Under the pieces are notes generated by a model. It searched no databases, was not told the origin of the DNA, and saw only the letters and a list, made by a program, of their open reading frames with translations. Position numbers and translations under genes: made by a program. Below are positions 1-7,221 of a stretch of 64,000 nucleotides of DNA, piece by piece. Origin of the DNA: Burkholderia cepacia GG4 (lineage in GTDB: Bacteria > Pseudomonadota > Gammaproteobacteria > Burkholderiales > Burkholderiaceae); contig NC_018513.1 in assembly GCF_000292915.1 (NCBI RefSeq), positions 310,001 to 374,000 of the forward strand, read 5' to 3'. The first letter of the stretch is position 1, and every line of letters begins with the position of its first letter.

Positions 1-944
1 CGCCGCGCCTGCAGGAACAGCGTATGGAAGTGATCGTTGAAGTGACTGCGATTGAACGCACCGGTCAGCCCGTCGCGTGCGGAAGAGCGAACCAGCGTCG
101 CGTGCGCCTCGAACAGTTGCTGATACAGCTTCGTCACTTCCCACGCGAGTACGCACACGAGCACGCCGGGCGTGAACATGCTGAACACGCGCGCGAGATA
201 CCAGCCGACCGTGAAGCGGTTCGTGGTCAGCAGGTTCAGCGTCGTGTCGGTGAGGCACGCGAGCACCGCGATCGCGAGCCACAGGTCGAGCGTCGTACGC
301 AGCCGGCCGGCAGCCAGCACCGCACCCAGCGCGAGCGCATTGAGGATCCACACGACCAGCGCGATCTCGTTGACGGGCAGTGCGGCCGTGTCGCCGGGCG
401 GTTGGAACGCGGGCGGCAGCGCCACGTTCAGCGCGAGCACGCAGAGCAGCGCGGCCGCGACGGCCGGGCCGCCGACCAGCCCGATCGCCCACCAGCGCGT
501 CTGCATCGTGCCGACGGGTGTACGCGTGAGTCGCTCGCGCGCGAGCAGCGCGGCCATCACGAAGCACGGAAACCCGGCATGCCAGAAGACCCACATCCAC
601 GCGGCGCTTTGCGGACGCGCGCCGAGCAGCCCGTGCGGCGCGAACACGCCGGGAAAGGTGAGCAACTGCAGCGCCACGGCGAGCGCGGTGAACGCATAGG
701 CGCCGCCGAGCGCACCGAGCACCGGCTGGCGTGTCACGGTGAACTGCGCGCCGAGGAAGAACGCGGCGATGCTCGCGGTGGTGAACACGGTCAGCGCGCA
801 CATCGGCATGAACGGGTCGACGGCCGGCAGCGCGACGTTCGCGTGCGGCACGGCGATCCCGAGTGCGAGCACGATGACGAGCGCCGTCAGCGCGCCGAAC
901 CATAGCTGACGACGCGACGTGTGCTGAATCAGGATACCTTCCAT
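1..944 (-). CDS. MASE4-type membrane sensor with GGDEF domain (partial)
   Basis: The gene reads leftward from an ATG at 944, preceded by GGGGGAATCC, and runs off the window edge after about 314 codons. The visible part is mostly hydrophobic, with about eight predicted membrane segments (first around residues 14-33), which matches the MASE4 integral-membrane sensor seen in Burkholderia. The last visible residues include DGLTGAFNR, the usual opening of a GGDEF diguanylate cyclase domain. The catalytic GG[D/E]EF loop lies outside the window, so whether it makes cyclic-di-GMP cannot be judged. A role as an inner-membrane signalling protein is inferred from this architecture. Confidence 0.82.
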   Translation of the reverse strand, partial: MEGILIQHTSRRQLWFGALTALVIVLALGIAVPHANVALPAVDPFMPMCALTVFTTASIAAFFLGAQFTVTRQPVLGALGGAYAFTALAVALQLLTFPGVFAPHGLLGARPQSAAWMWVFWHAGFPCFVMAALLARERLTRTPVGTMQTRWWAIGLVGGPAVAAALLCVLALNVALPPAFQPPGDTAALPVNEIALVVWILNALALGAVLAAGRLRTTLDLWLAIAVLACLTDTTLNLLTTNRFTVGWYLARVFSMFTPGVLVCVLAWEVTKLYQQLFEAHATLVRSSARDGLTGAFNRSHFNDHFHTLFLQAR

Positions 945-999
945 GGATTCCCCCGGGCGCTCGTGCGAAAACGCCCGGTCTTGGCGCCGGGCGGCATGC

Positions 1000-1031
1000 A
1001 TCGGGCCGCAGCTTGACCGGTGCGGCCCGAT
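1000..1031 (-). terminator. strong hairpin between two minus-strand genes
   Basis: A perfect 11-bp inverted repeat (1000-1010 with 1021-1031, 10-nt loop) lies just after the DUF2795 gene and before the GGDEF gene on the minus strand. There is no clear U-run, so it may be a weak or Rho-assisted terminator or an RNA-stabilising hairpin. Confidence 0.4.
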
Positions 1032-1054
1032 CCTATCGTGTTATTCGCGTGCGC

Positions 1055-1303
1055 TCAAATACCCAGGCCGGGGCCGAAGTTGCCGGCGACCCAGCGCGTG
1101 ACGGCATCGACGTCCGCGTAGTCCTGTTCGGGCAAGCCGTCGAGCATCGACAGCACTTCGTTGCTGGCGCCGGCGTCGCGCGCGGCGTCGACGATCGCGT
1201 CCTTGTTCGCCGGGTAGCGGACGGCCGCCAGCACGTCGGCGATCTGCAGGTCGATCGTTTCGCTAGGAATGTCGTGCGCAGGGAGCGCGGGTTTGTCGTT
1301 CAC
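1055..1303 (-). CDS. DUF2795 domain protein
   Basis: This 82-residue acidic soluble protein begins MNDKPALP. Its body resembles the DUF2795 family, small proteins common in Burkholderia and actinobacteria: it has LQIADVLAAVRYPANKDAI, then a helix containing SNEVLSMLDGLP and a tail around DADAVTRWV-like residues. The DUF2795 function is unknown. No signal peptide or membrane segment is visible. It is probably monocistronic, with a strong hairpin downstream at 1000-1031. The family call rests on pattern similarity only. Confidence 0.8.
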   Translation of the reverse strand: MNDKPALPAHDIPSETIDLQIADVLAAVRYPANKDAIVDAARDAGASNEVLSMLDGLPEQDYADVDAVTRWVAGNFGPGLGI

Positions 1304-1375
1304 GTCGGCGTCTCGCGGGTTGAGCGGGAATCGGTTCGAAACGGAGGCGGTTACATCAGTCAGGCGGTGATCGGC

Positions 1376-1546
1376 TCAGTGCTCACGCCGCACACGGCGC
1401 CACGGATGCTTCCAGTCGATATGCGGTGCGTTTTCGTCGCGCGGATGCTGGCGCCGATGTTCCTGCCACAGTTCGTCGGAGAACAGCGCAGCCACGATCA
1501 CGAGTGGCAGCACGAGGAAAATTCCGAGTATGACTTGCTCGATCAC
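1376..1546 (-). CDS. small single-pass membrane protein (56 aa)
   Basis: This is a short gene with a GTG start at 1546 and an excellent Shine-Dalgarno, AAGGAGG, a few bases upstream. The product starts VIEQVILGIFLVLPLVIVAA, a clear membrane segment at residues 4-22, followed by a charged cytoplasmic tail (DELWQEHRRQHPRDENAPHI) ending in RRVRREH. I do not recognise a family. The RBS, the high third-position GC and the coherent membrane-plus-tail layout support a real gene. It sits 72 nt upstream of the DUF2795 gene on the same strand and could be cotranscribed with it. Confidence 0.6.
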   Translation of the reverse strand: MIEQVILGIFLVLPLVIVAALFSDELWQEHRRQHPRDENAPHIDWKHPWRRVRREH

Positions 1547-1698
1547 GATAGCCTCCTTGCGGTGGCAGGAACCCTTGCTCCCATTCTAGGCTCTGAACTT
1601 CGCCCGCGGTCAACTTCTTGCCGCGCGGAACGGGCCGGCTTCGCGGCAGCGCCGCGCGGGCGTCGCACCCACACGCGGGCATCAAAAAGGACACGAAC

Positions 1699-2241
1699 AT
1701 GCAACTCCAGAACGACAAGCACACGCTCGCACTGAGGCCGCTGGAGCGCCAGGACCTGCGCTTCGTTCACGAACTGAACAACGACGCGAAGATCATGCGC
1801 TACTGGTTCGAGGAGCCGTACGAAACCTTCTCGGAGCTGTCGCAGCTGTATGACCGCCACGTGCACGACCAGCGCGAGCGCCGCTTCGTCGCGGTCAATC
1901 CGCAGGACGAACTGGTCGGCCTCGTCGAGCTGATCGAGCTCGACTACATCCATCGTCGCGGCGAGTTCCAGATCATCATCGCGCCCCAATGCCAGGGGCG
2001 CGGCTATGCCGGCCAGGCGACGCGTCTCGCGATCGAGTACGCGTTCAAGGTATTGAACATGCGCAAGCTGTACCTGATCGTCGATACGTCGAATGCGGCG
2101 GCCATCCACGTGTACGAGAAATGCGGATTCCAGCACGAGGCTGAATTGAAGGAAGAATTTTTCGGAAACGGCGCGTATCACAACGCATATCGCATGTGCA
2201 TCTTCCAGCGCGATTATTTCGAGCGCCCGCAATCGGCCTGA
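1699..2241 (+). CDS. speG: spermidine N1-acetyltransferase (GNAT family)
   Basis: The 180-residue product is close in length to E. coli SpeG (186). It starts [17 protein letters not shown] and has the GNAT acetyl-CoA loop [11 protein letters not shown] around residues 94-104, then the C-terminal [19 protein letters not shown] region and the [14 protein letters not shown] ending typical of SpeG. SpeG acetylates spermidine or spermine with acetyl-CoA in the cytoplasm to limit polyamine toxicity. The ATG at 1699 is preferred because it follows AAAAGGACACGA; in-frame codons further upstream lack coding character. It appears to be a single-gene unit. Confidence 0.9.
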   Translation: MQLQNDKHTLALRPLERQDLRFVHELNNDAKIMRYWFEEPYETFSELSQLYDRHVHDQRERRFVAVNPQDELVGLVELIELDYIHRRGEFQIIIAPQCQGRGYAGQATRLAIEYAFKVLNMRKLYLIVDTSNAAAIHVYEKCGFQHEAELKEEFFGNGAYHNAYRMCIFQRDYFERPQSA

Positions 2242-2743
2242 GTAACGCCGGGTAAAAACACCGACGAAAGAAACCCCGGGGCCCCGCTGCCGCGGGCACG
2301 GGGCGCATGCGGGAAAATACGGATAAATACGCACGCGCTTATACCTGGCATTTTTCTTGTATCAGGTAAATCCGGCGCCGCACTGCGGTAAATTCATATC
2401 GTTTCGGACGACTTTGTGTGCAGCGCGTCAAAATGGTCTCGATATTGAAATGAATTATCCAAACCGTTCAACCGGTGCAGCGTAACTTTGCCGCACGTCT
2501 TGCCGGACAACGCTTCGCGCCCGGCGGCGCGGGCTGGTCCGCTGGACGGCAGGCACCACCGCGCGTGCGCGACACGCGAAAAACCGGCTGCGCGCAGGGT
2601 GCGACAATTCGCCGCTATTGCGATCGCACAACAAATGTGCTTGATATCGCTTGCCGGTCTTCTAAAGTGAAAAACGCGGGTTCACGATCATCTTTAAACA
2701 CATAGCTAACCCAGCCTGGTGCCCGCAAGCCTGGAGACAGAAC
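2242..2743. other. intergenic region, relatively AT-rich in the middle
   Basis: No convincing gene lies in these 500 bases. A GC-rich hairpin near 2275-2307 (GCCCCG ... CGGGGC) is preceded on the plus strand by A-rich bases, so it would suit a minus-strand terminator. An imperfect operator-like repeat (TACCTG 2342-2347, CAGGTA 2363-2368) lies in an AT-rich patch. Short open frames at 2475-2705 lack an RBS and coding bias. Confidence 0.4.
2641..2668 (+). promoter_or_regulatory. candidate sigma-70 promoter for the secreted-protein gene
   Basis: TTGATA (2641-2646) and TAAAGT (2663-2668) are separated by 16 bp and lie about 75 nt upstream of the ATG at 2744. Confidence 0.4.
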
Positions 2744-3091
2744 ATGATGAAGCGAACCGGTGTCCTTGTTGCCCTTGTCGGCGCATTTTCCGTGGTCTCG
2801 ATCGCCCAGGCGGGCGGCGATTCGGCTGTCCAGCCGAAGCAGGAAATCCAGCTGACGAAGAATGCGTGGGGCTGTCTGTCGAAAGACAATCTGGACTCCG
2901 TACTGAACCACGAGCGTGACGGCAAGTCGCAGGCGAAGCAGCAGTACTTCGACGACTACCGTTGCCTGTCGGTGCCGGAAGGCCAGCGTTTCCGCGTGGT
3001 GTCGGTCGATCAGGGCGACGTGCAGTTCGTCAGCGCCGACAACAGCGACCAGCAGGGTCTCTGGACCGATTCGCGCTTCGTCAAGCAATAA
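2744..3091 (+). CDS. small secreted hypothetical protein
   Basis: The 115-residue product has a clear Sec signal peptide: MMKR, then the hydrophobic run TGVLVALVGAFSVVSIAQA, with likely cleavage after residue 23. The mature part is hydrophilic and contains two cysteines (WGCLSK and YRCLSV) that could form one disulfide in the periplasm. GGAGACAGAAC precedes the two adjacent ATGs at 2744 and 2747. I do not recognise a named family; a function in the envelope is only inferred from export. It stands alone between speG and yaeQ. Confidence 0.75.
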   Translation: MMKRTGVLVALVGAFSVVSIAQAGGDSAVQPKQEIQLTKNAWGCLSKDNLDSVLNHERDGKSQAKQQYFDDYRCLSVPEGQRFRVVSVDQGDVQFVSADNSDQQGLWTDSRFVKQ

Positions 3092-3268
3092 CCCGCACGC
3101 GCACCTCTCGCATCCGCGCACCGGCCCGACACGCCGGCGGCGCGTCCTGAACGCGGCCCGGCCGATGCCGGGCCGTTGTGCTGTGGCGCACAGATCATGC
3201 GCCGGGCGGCGCGCATTCGGTATCATCACGGCCCGACCGAACCGAATGCCCGCCCGGGCCGTATCCGC

Positions 3269-3823
3269 ATGGCGCTGAAATCCACGATCTACAAAGCCGA
3301 GCTGCAAATCGCCGACATGGATCGGCACTACTACGCCGATCATGCGTTGACGGTCGCCCGTCACCCGTCGGAAACCGACGACCGGATGATGGTGCGCATC
3401 GTCGCGTTCGCGCTGTTCGCGCACGAGCGTCTCGAATTCTGCAAGGGGCTGTCGGACGTCGACGAACCCGATCTGTGGCAAAAGGACCTGACGGGCGCGA
3501 TCGACGTGTGGATCGAGGCCGGCCAGCCCGACGAGCGGCGTATCTCGAAGGCCGCCGGCCGCGCCGGACAGGTCACGGTGATCGCATATGGCGGCAAGAC
3601 CTCGGAGATCTGGTGGCAGGGCGTGCGCAGCAAGGTGGAGCGGCTGCGCAACGTGCAGGTGCTGTCGCTGGCCGACGGCGTCGCGGCCGCGCTCGGGCGC
3701 CTCGCCGAGCGCACGATGCGCCTGCAGTGCACGGTGCAGGACGGCACCGCGTGGATCTCGAGTGCCGACCACGATCCGGTCGCGGTCGAGTGGACGGTCC
3801 TGAAGGCGCGCGCCGACGCGTGA
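3269..3823 (+). CDS. yaeQ: YaeQ family protein
   Basis: This 184-residue cytoplasmic protein matches the YaeQ family (E. coli YaeQ 181 aa) from the start MALKSTIYKAELQIADMDR, through HPSETDDRMMVRIVAFA and HERLEFCKGLSD, to the conserved AYGGKTSEIWW segment. YaeQ has a nuclease-like (PD-(D/E)xK-related) fold; its biochemical role is not settled. The start at 3269 fits the family N-terminus better than the more upstream in-frame ATG at 3176. It is convergent with the VOC gene, with only 10 nt between their stops. Confidence 0.9.
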   Translation: MALKSTIYKAELQIADMDRHYYADHALTVARHPSETDDRMMVRIVAFALFAHERLEFCKGLSDVDEPDLWQKDLTGAIDVWIEAGQPDERRISKAAGRAGQVTVIAYGGKTSEIWWQGVRSKVERLRNVQVLSLADGVAAALGRLAERTMRLQCTVQDGTAWISSADHDPVAVEWTVLKARADA

Positions 3824-3833
3824 CGGCCGGCGC

Positions 3834-4247
3834 TCAGCCGAGCGCGGCAGGCGGCCCCTTGAATTCCAGCATGTTTCCTTCGGGATCGAACAGGTAGATC
3901 GACGGCCCGTAGCCGCCGGCGCCGTAGCGTTCGGCGGGGGCGCCGGGGCGCGCGCCATACGCGGCGAAATGCTCGATCAGCGCGTCGGAGTCGAACGGCT
4001 CGACGCGCAGGCATAGATGATCGAGGTTGCGTCCCGCGCCGGGCGGGCCGCTGTCGGGACGGTCGATCGGACCGCCGACCGACAGCAGGTCGATCAACGC
4101 ATCGCCGGCGCGCAACTGCACGAGGCCCAGGTCGGGTTGTTCCTTCTCCACGTGGCAGCCGACGGCGTCGCAGTAAAAACGCGTCATCGCAGCCATGTCG
4201 GTCACGCGCAGCACGACGTGATCGATCGCGCGGATGGTCGGTTTCAT
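3834..4247 (-). CDS. VOC superfamily (glyoxalase/dioxygenase-like) protein
   Basis: The 137-residue product has the two beta-alpha-beta repeats of the vicinal-oxygen-chelate fold. Likely metal ligands are His in IDHVVLRV (residue ~9), His in LDHLCLRV (~75) and Glu in GNMLEFKG (~129). It resembles VOC 'virulence protein'/YwbC-like members rather than GloA itself, so the substrate is unknown. The ATG at 4247 follows AAGGAGTGCCCGCTC. It is probably monocistronic. Confidence 0.82.
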   Translation of the reverse strand: MKPTIRAIDHVVLRVTDMAAMTRFYCDAVGCHVEKEQPDLGLVQLRAGDALIDLLSVGGPIDRPDSGPPGAGRNLDHLCLRVEPFDSDALIEHFAAYGARPGAPAERYGAGGYGPSIYLFDPEGNMLEFKGPPAALG

Positions 4248-4331
4248 GAGCGGGCACTCCTTCGCGGATAGCGTGCACCGAGTGTAGACCGCGCCGGCGA
4301 CGCGCGCCGGAACGCGACACGATCGACGGAC

Positions 4332-4400
4332 GAAAAAAAGCCCGTTCACGCAGAGCGGAACGGGCTTAATCCATATCAGGAGGAGACATGGAGGAGACAG
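4332..4400 (-). ncRNA. predicted small RNA with two anti-Shine-Dalgarno motifs
   Basis: On the minus strand a near-consensus promoter is followed about 60-70 nt later by a perfect intrinsic terminator, with no gene between them. The predicted transcript contains TCTCCTCC twice, 11 nt apart (plus-strand 4379-4386 and 4390-4397), in an unpaired 5' region just before the terminator stem. Such C/U-rich motifs are complementary to Shine-Dalgarno sequences and occur in trans-acting bacterial sRNAs. Function is inferred. The alternative is a 40-codon plus-strand frame from ATG 4388, whose AGGAGG-type RBS is the same motif read from the other strand. Confidence 0.6.
4333..4367 (-). terminator. intrinsic terminator of the predicted sRNA
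   Basis: A perfect 10-bp stem (4338-4347 with 4358-4367, 10-nt loop) is followed on the minus strand by seven U residues (4333-4339). The orientation serves minus-strand transcription only, and no protein gene lies upstream of it on that strand. Confidence 0.75.
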
Positions 4401-4405
4401 TTCCA

Positions 4406-4434
4406 ACTATACACACGGCGATGCTGCGTTGCAA
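4406..4434 (-). promoter_or_regulatory. sigma-70 promoter for the predicted sRNA
   Basis: Read on the minus strand: -35 TTGCAA (4429-4434), 17-bp spacer, -10 TATAGT (4406-4411). The predicted start of transcription is near 4400. Confidence 0.62.
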
Positions 4435-4675
4435 TATTCCGAGTGTAAAAAATCGTCAGGACGGCGATTTGTCGCAGCTGCACTGCAGCAAAACAGTGAC
4501 GGAATCATGACGAAAACGGTGCCGGAGCAGCACCCGCACGCGTTTTCATCTGATTAAACGATTGCGATGCGCGCCCGGTTTCGCAAACGCGAATCACAGA
4601 GCAAGATTCAGGGCGCGACGGCGCATGCCGATGTCTAGAGTAGGCACCATCTACACTAGAGAGTGCGAGGTTCAG

Positions 4676-5767
4676 ATGAAAACCGCCTATCCGACCGATG
4701 ATGCCCGCTGGGGCGCCGTGACCGCCCGCGATCCGCACGCGGACGGCGCGTTCTTCTATGCCGTGCGCACGACCGGCGTGTTCTGTCGCCCGAGCTGCGC
4801 GTCGCGGCTGCCGCGGCGCGAGCATGTGTCCTTCTTTGCCGATCCGGCCGCCGCCCGCGCGGCCGGTTTCCGGCCCTGCAAGCGTTGCCAGCCGGAAGGG
4901 TTGCCGCGCGAGCTCGAGATCGTCAATCGCGCATGCGCGGTGCTCGACGCACATGCCGAGCGGCTCACGTTGCAGCAGCTGAGCGACGCCGTGCACGTGA
5001 GCCCGTTCCACCTGCAGCGGCTGTTCAAGCGCGTGGTCGGCGTGTCGCCGCGGCAGTACCAGGCCGCGCAGCGCGGCGCCGCGCTGCGCGAGGCGCTGCA
5101 AAGCGGGCAGCCGGTCACGCAGGCGGCCGTCGACGCGGGTTTCAACTCACCGTCGCGGCTCTATGCATCGGTGCCGCGCGAACTGGGGATGGCGCCATCT
5201 GCGTTCCGCCGCCAGGGCGCCGGCCTGCGGATCGACTATGCGACCGCGTCGACGCCGCTCGGCACGGTGCTCGTCGCCGCGACTGAACAGGGCATTTGCC
5301 GGATCGCGTTCGGCGACGAGCCGGCGTCGCTGGTCGACGAGCTGAAGGACGCGTTCGCGCGCGCCGAGCTGGTCGAATCCGCCGCGCAGCTCGCGCCGTT
5401 CGTCGCGCAGATCCGCGCATACCTGGACGGCACGCGGCACGCGTTCGACCTGCCGCTCGACATTGCGCCGACCGCGTTCCAGCAGCGCGTCTGGGAGGCG
5501 TTGACGCATATCCCGTACGGCGAAACGCGCAGCTACTCGGAGATCGCCGAGGCGCTGGGCTCGCCGCGTGCGGTGCGGGCCGTCGCGTCGGCCTGCGCGT
5601 CGAACCCGGTCGCGCTCGCGATCCCGTGCCACCGTGTCGTGCAGAAGGGCGGCGCGCTCGCCGGATATCGCTGGGGCGTGCGCCGCAAGGCGACGCTGCT
5701 CGCGTCCGAGGCGAGCCACGTGCGCGACGATGAAACCGAAGCCGTTGCGGAGGGAAACGCAGTTTGA
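4676..5767 (+). CDS. ada: Ada: methylphosphotriester sensor / O6-methylguanine methyltransferase
   Basis: The 363-residue product has all Ada modules. The N-terminal zinc domain carries Cys37, Cys41, Cys68 and Cys71 (GVFCRPSC ... PCKRC); Cys37 or its neighbour accepts the methyl group from DNA phosphotriesters. An AraC-type HTH follows (residues ~85-180), and the C-terminal methyltransferase domain has the PCHRV motif with acceptor Cys318. Self-methylated Ada activates its own operon and alkA in E. coli. Here alkA overlaps its stop codon, so the two repair enzymes are made together. ATG 4676 aligns with the family start; no E. coli-type Ada box was recognised upstream. Confidence 0.95.
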   Translation: MKTAYPTDDARWGAVTARDPHADGAFFYAVRTTGVFCRPSCASRLPRREHVSFFADPAAARAAGFRPCKRCQPEGLPRELEIVNRACAVLDAHAERLTLQQLSDAVHVSPFHLQRLFKRVVGVSPRQYQAAQRGAALREALQSGQPVTQAAVDAGFNSPSRLYASVPRELGMAPSAFRRQGAGLRIDYATASTPLGTVLVAATEQGICRIAFGDEPASLVDELKDAFARAELVESAAQLAPFVAQIRAYLDGTRHAFDLPLDIAPTAFQQRVWEALTHIPYGETRSYSEIAEALGSPRAVRAVASACASNPVALAIPCHRVVQKGGALAGYRWGVRRKATLLASEASHVRDDETEAVAEGNAV

Positions 5768-6738
5768 GCATCGAAACGACCACGATCACGTCGATCGCGA
5801 ACGGCGGCCAGGTGCCGCCGTCCGCGCAAATGGAGCTGCGCTTCAAGGCGCCGTACGACTGGGCGCGCGTGCTGCGCTTCTTCAGCGGGCGGGCGATTCC
5901 GGGCGTCGAGCAGGTCATCGACGGCGTCTATCGCCGTATCGTCGACCTGCACGGCGACGCGGGCCGACTCACCGTCACGAAGCATCCGCGCCGGCATTGC
6001 CTGATCGCGACCGTTGAAGGAGCCGCCGCGCGCCATGTCGACGACGCATTCGCGCGCCGCGTCGCGTCGATGTTCGATCTCGGCGCCGATCCGGCCGCGA
6101 TCGGCGGCGGGCTCGCGCGCGACCCGTGGTTCGCGCCGCTCGTCGAGGCCGCGCCGGGGCTGCGGGTGCCCGGCGCATGGTCGGGGTTCGAGCTCGCGGT
6201 CCGCGCGATCGTCGGCCAGCAGGTGAGCGTGAAGGCAGCGACGACGATCGTCGGCCGGCTCGTCCAGCGGTCCGGCGAGCGCGTCGTGCACGATGACGGC
6301 ATGGCGGCACCGGACGGCGCACCCGCCTGGCGCTTTCCGACGCCGGACGCGCTTGCCGCATGCGACCTGGAGAAAATCGGGATGCCCGGCAAGCGGGCGG
6401 CGGCGCTGACCGGCATGGCGCGCGCGGTGGCGGCCGGCCACGTGCCGCTCGATCCCGCGCATGCCGATCTCGGGACCTTGCGCCGCGCGTGGCTCGACCT
6501 GCCCGGCATCGGCCCGTGGACGGTCGAATACATCGCAATGCGCGCATGGCGCGACCCTGATGCCTGGCCGGCGTCCGACCTCGTGCTGATGCAGTCGATT
6601 ACCGCGCGCGATCCGTCGCTCGACCGGCTCGCAAGCCAGAAGCGCCGCACCGAAGCGTGGCGGCCGTGGCGCGCGTACGCGGCGCTTCATTTATGGAACG
6701 ACGTCGCGGACCGGGCCGGCGGCGCGCGCGGCGGATGA
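5764..6738 (+). CDS. alkA: DNA-3-methyladenine glycosylase II
   Basis: The TTG start at 5764 overlaps the ada stop (TTGA) and follows GGAGGG at good spacing. The 324-residue product has an N-terminal AlkA_N-like domain (to ~115) and a helix-hairpin-helix glycosylase domain: FELAVRAIVGQQVSVKAA, the hairpin LPGIGPWTVEYIAMRAW, and the catalytic aspartate at about residue 272 in WPASDLVLMQ. It excises N3/N7-alkylated purines to start base-excision repair. Translational coupling with ada implies joint induction by alkylation damage. Confidence 0.93.
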   Translation: MSIETTTITSIANGGQVPPSAQMELRFKAPYDWARVLRFFSGRAIPGVEQVIDGVYRRIVDLHGDAGRLTVTKHPRRHCLIATVEGAAARHVDDAFARRVASMFDLGADPAAIGGGLARDPWFAPLVEAAPGLRVPGAWSGFELAVRAIVGQQVSVKAATTIVGRLVQRSGERVVHDDGMAAPDGAPAWRFPTPDALAACDLEKIGMPGKRAAALTGMARAVAAGHVPLDPAHADLGTLRRAWLDLPGIGPWTVEYIAMRAWRDPDAWPASDLVLMQSITARDPSLDRLASQKRRTEAWRPWRAYAALHLWNDVADRAGGARGG

Positions 6739-7221
6739 CGGCAGCGGTGGCTGGCTCGGCCGGTGCGACCGGGCGAGGCCGCGACGCGACCCGCGGAGGG
6801 CGCCGCTCCGGCGACGATCGATCGGTCGGTCGTCCTCATGGTTGCGACGCTTGACGGCGATCAAACAAATCCGGCGTCCGCCGCCCCGGCGCACGGTCGG
6901 CTGAACCGCGAAGGTGTTGAATAGCGGGTACGGCGGCGCGGGTTGCACCTGTCGTCGTGGCTTCGCGCCCCGGTCACGTTCCATCCGACGAATTTCTCGC
7001 GATCGCGGCATTCGTTGCCGCTGACCGCAGTCGGCAGCGCACGCGTCAATAGTCGTCATCGCCCCGCCCGGCGGACCGCTACGGCCTGCGCACGCGGCCC
7101 GGAGTGACCTCAAGCGCGGGTTTCGGCGAGATGTTAAAGTGCCCGCTACCAACGAAGCGACCAATAATCCAGCCGGCCGCGCGCGGTATTCTGCGCGCGG
7201 CCGTCACGCACTTGCGTCTCC
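6739..7221. other. alkA-gshA intergenic region with a GC-rich hairpin at 7175-7202
   Basis: I see no credible gene in this 480-base region. Near 6812-6835 there is an imperfect palindrome around GATCGATCGGTC. A perfect 10-bp inverted repeat (7175-7184 with 7193-7202, 8-nt loop) lies 20 nt before the gshA start, where it could affect translation or mRNA stability. Minus-strand open frames here have poor codon bias and no RBS. Confidence 0.45.

Noticed and set aside
24..905. 293-codon plus-strand frame at the window start
   Set aside because: The minus strand encodes a coherent multi-pass membrane protein leading into a GGDEF motif.
6691..7164. 157-codon minus-strand frame in the alkA-gshA gap
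   Set aside because: No RBS, Arg-rich composition, overlaps the end of alkA; no family resemblance.
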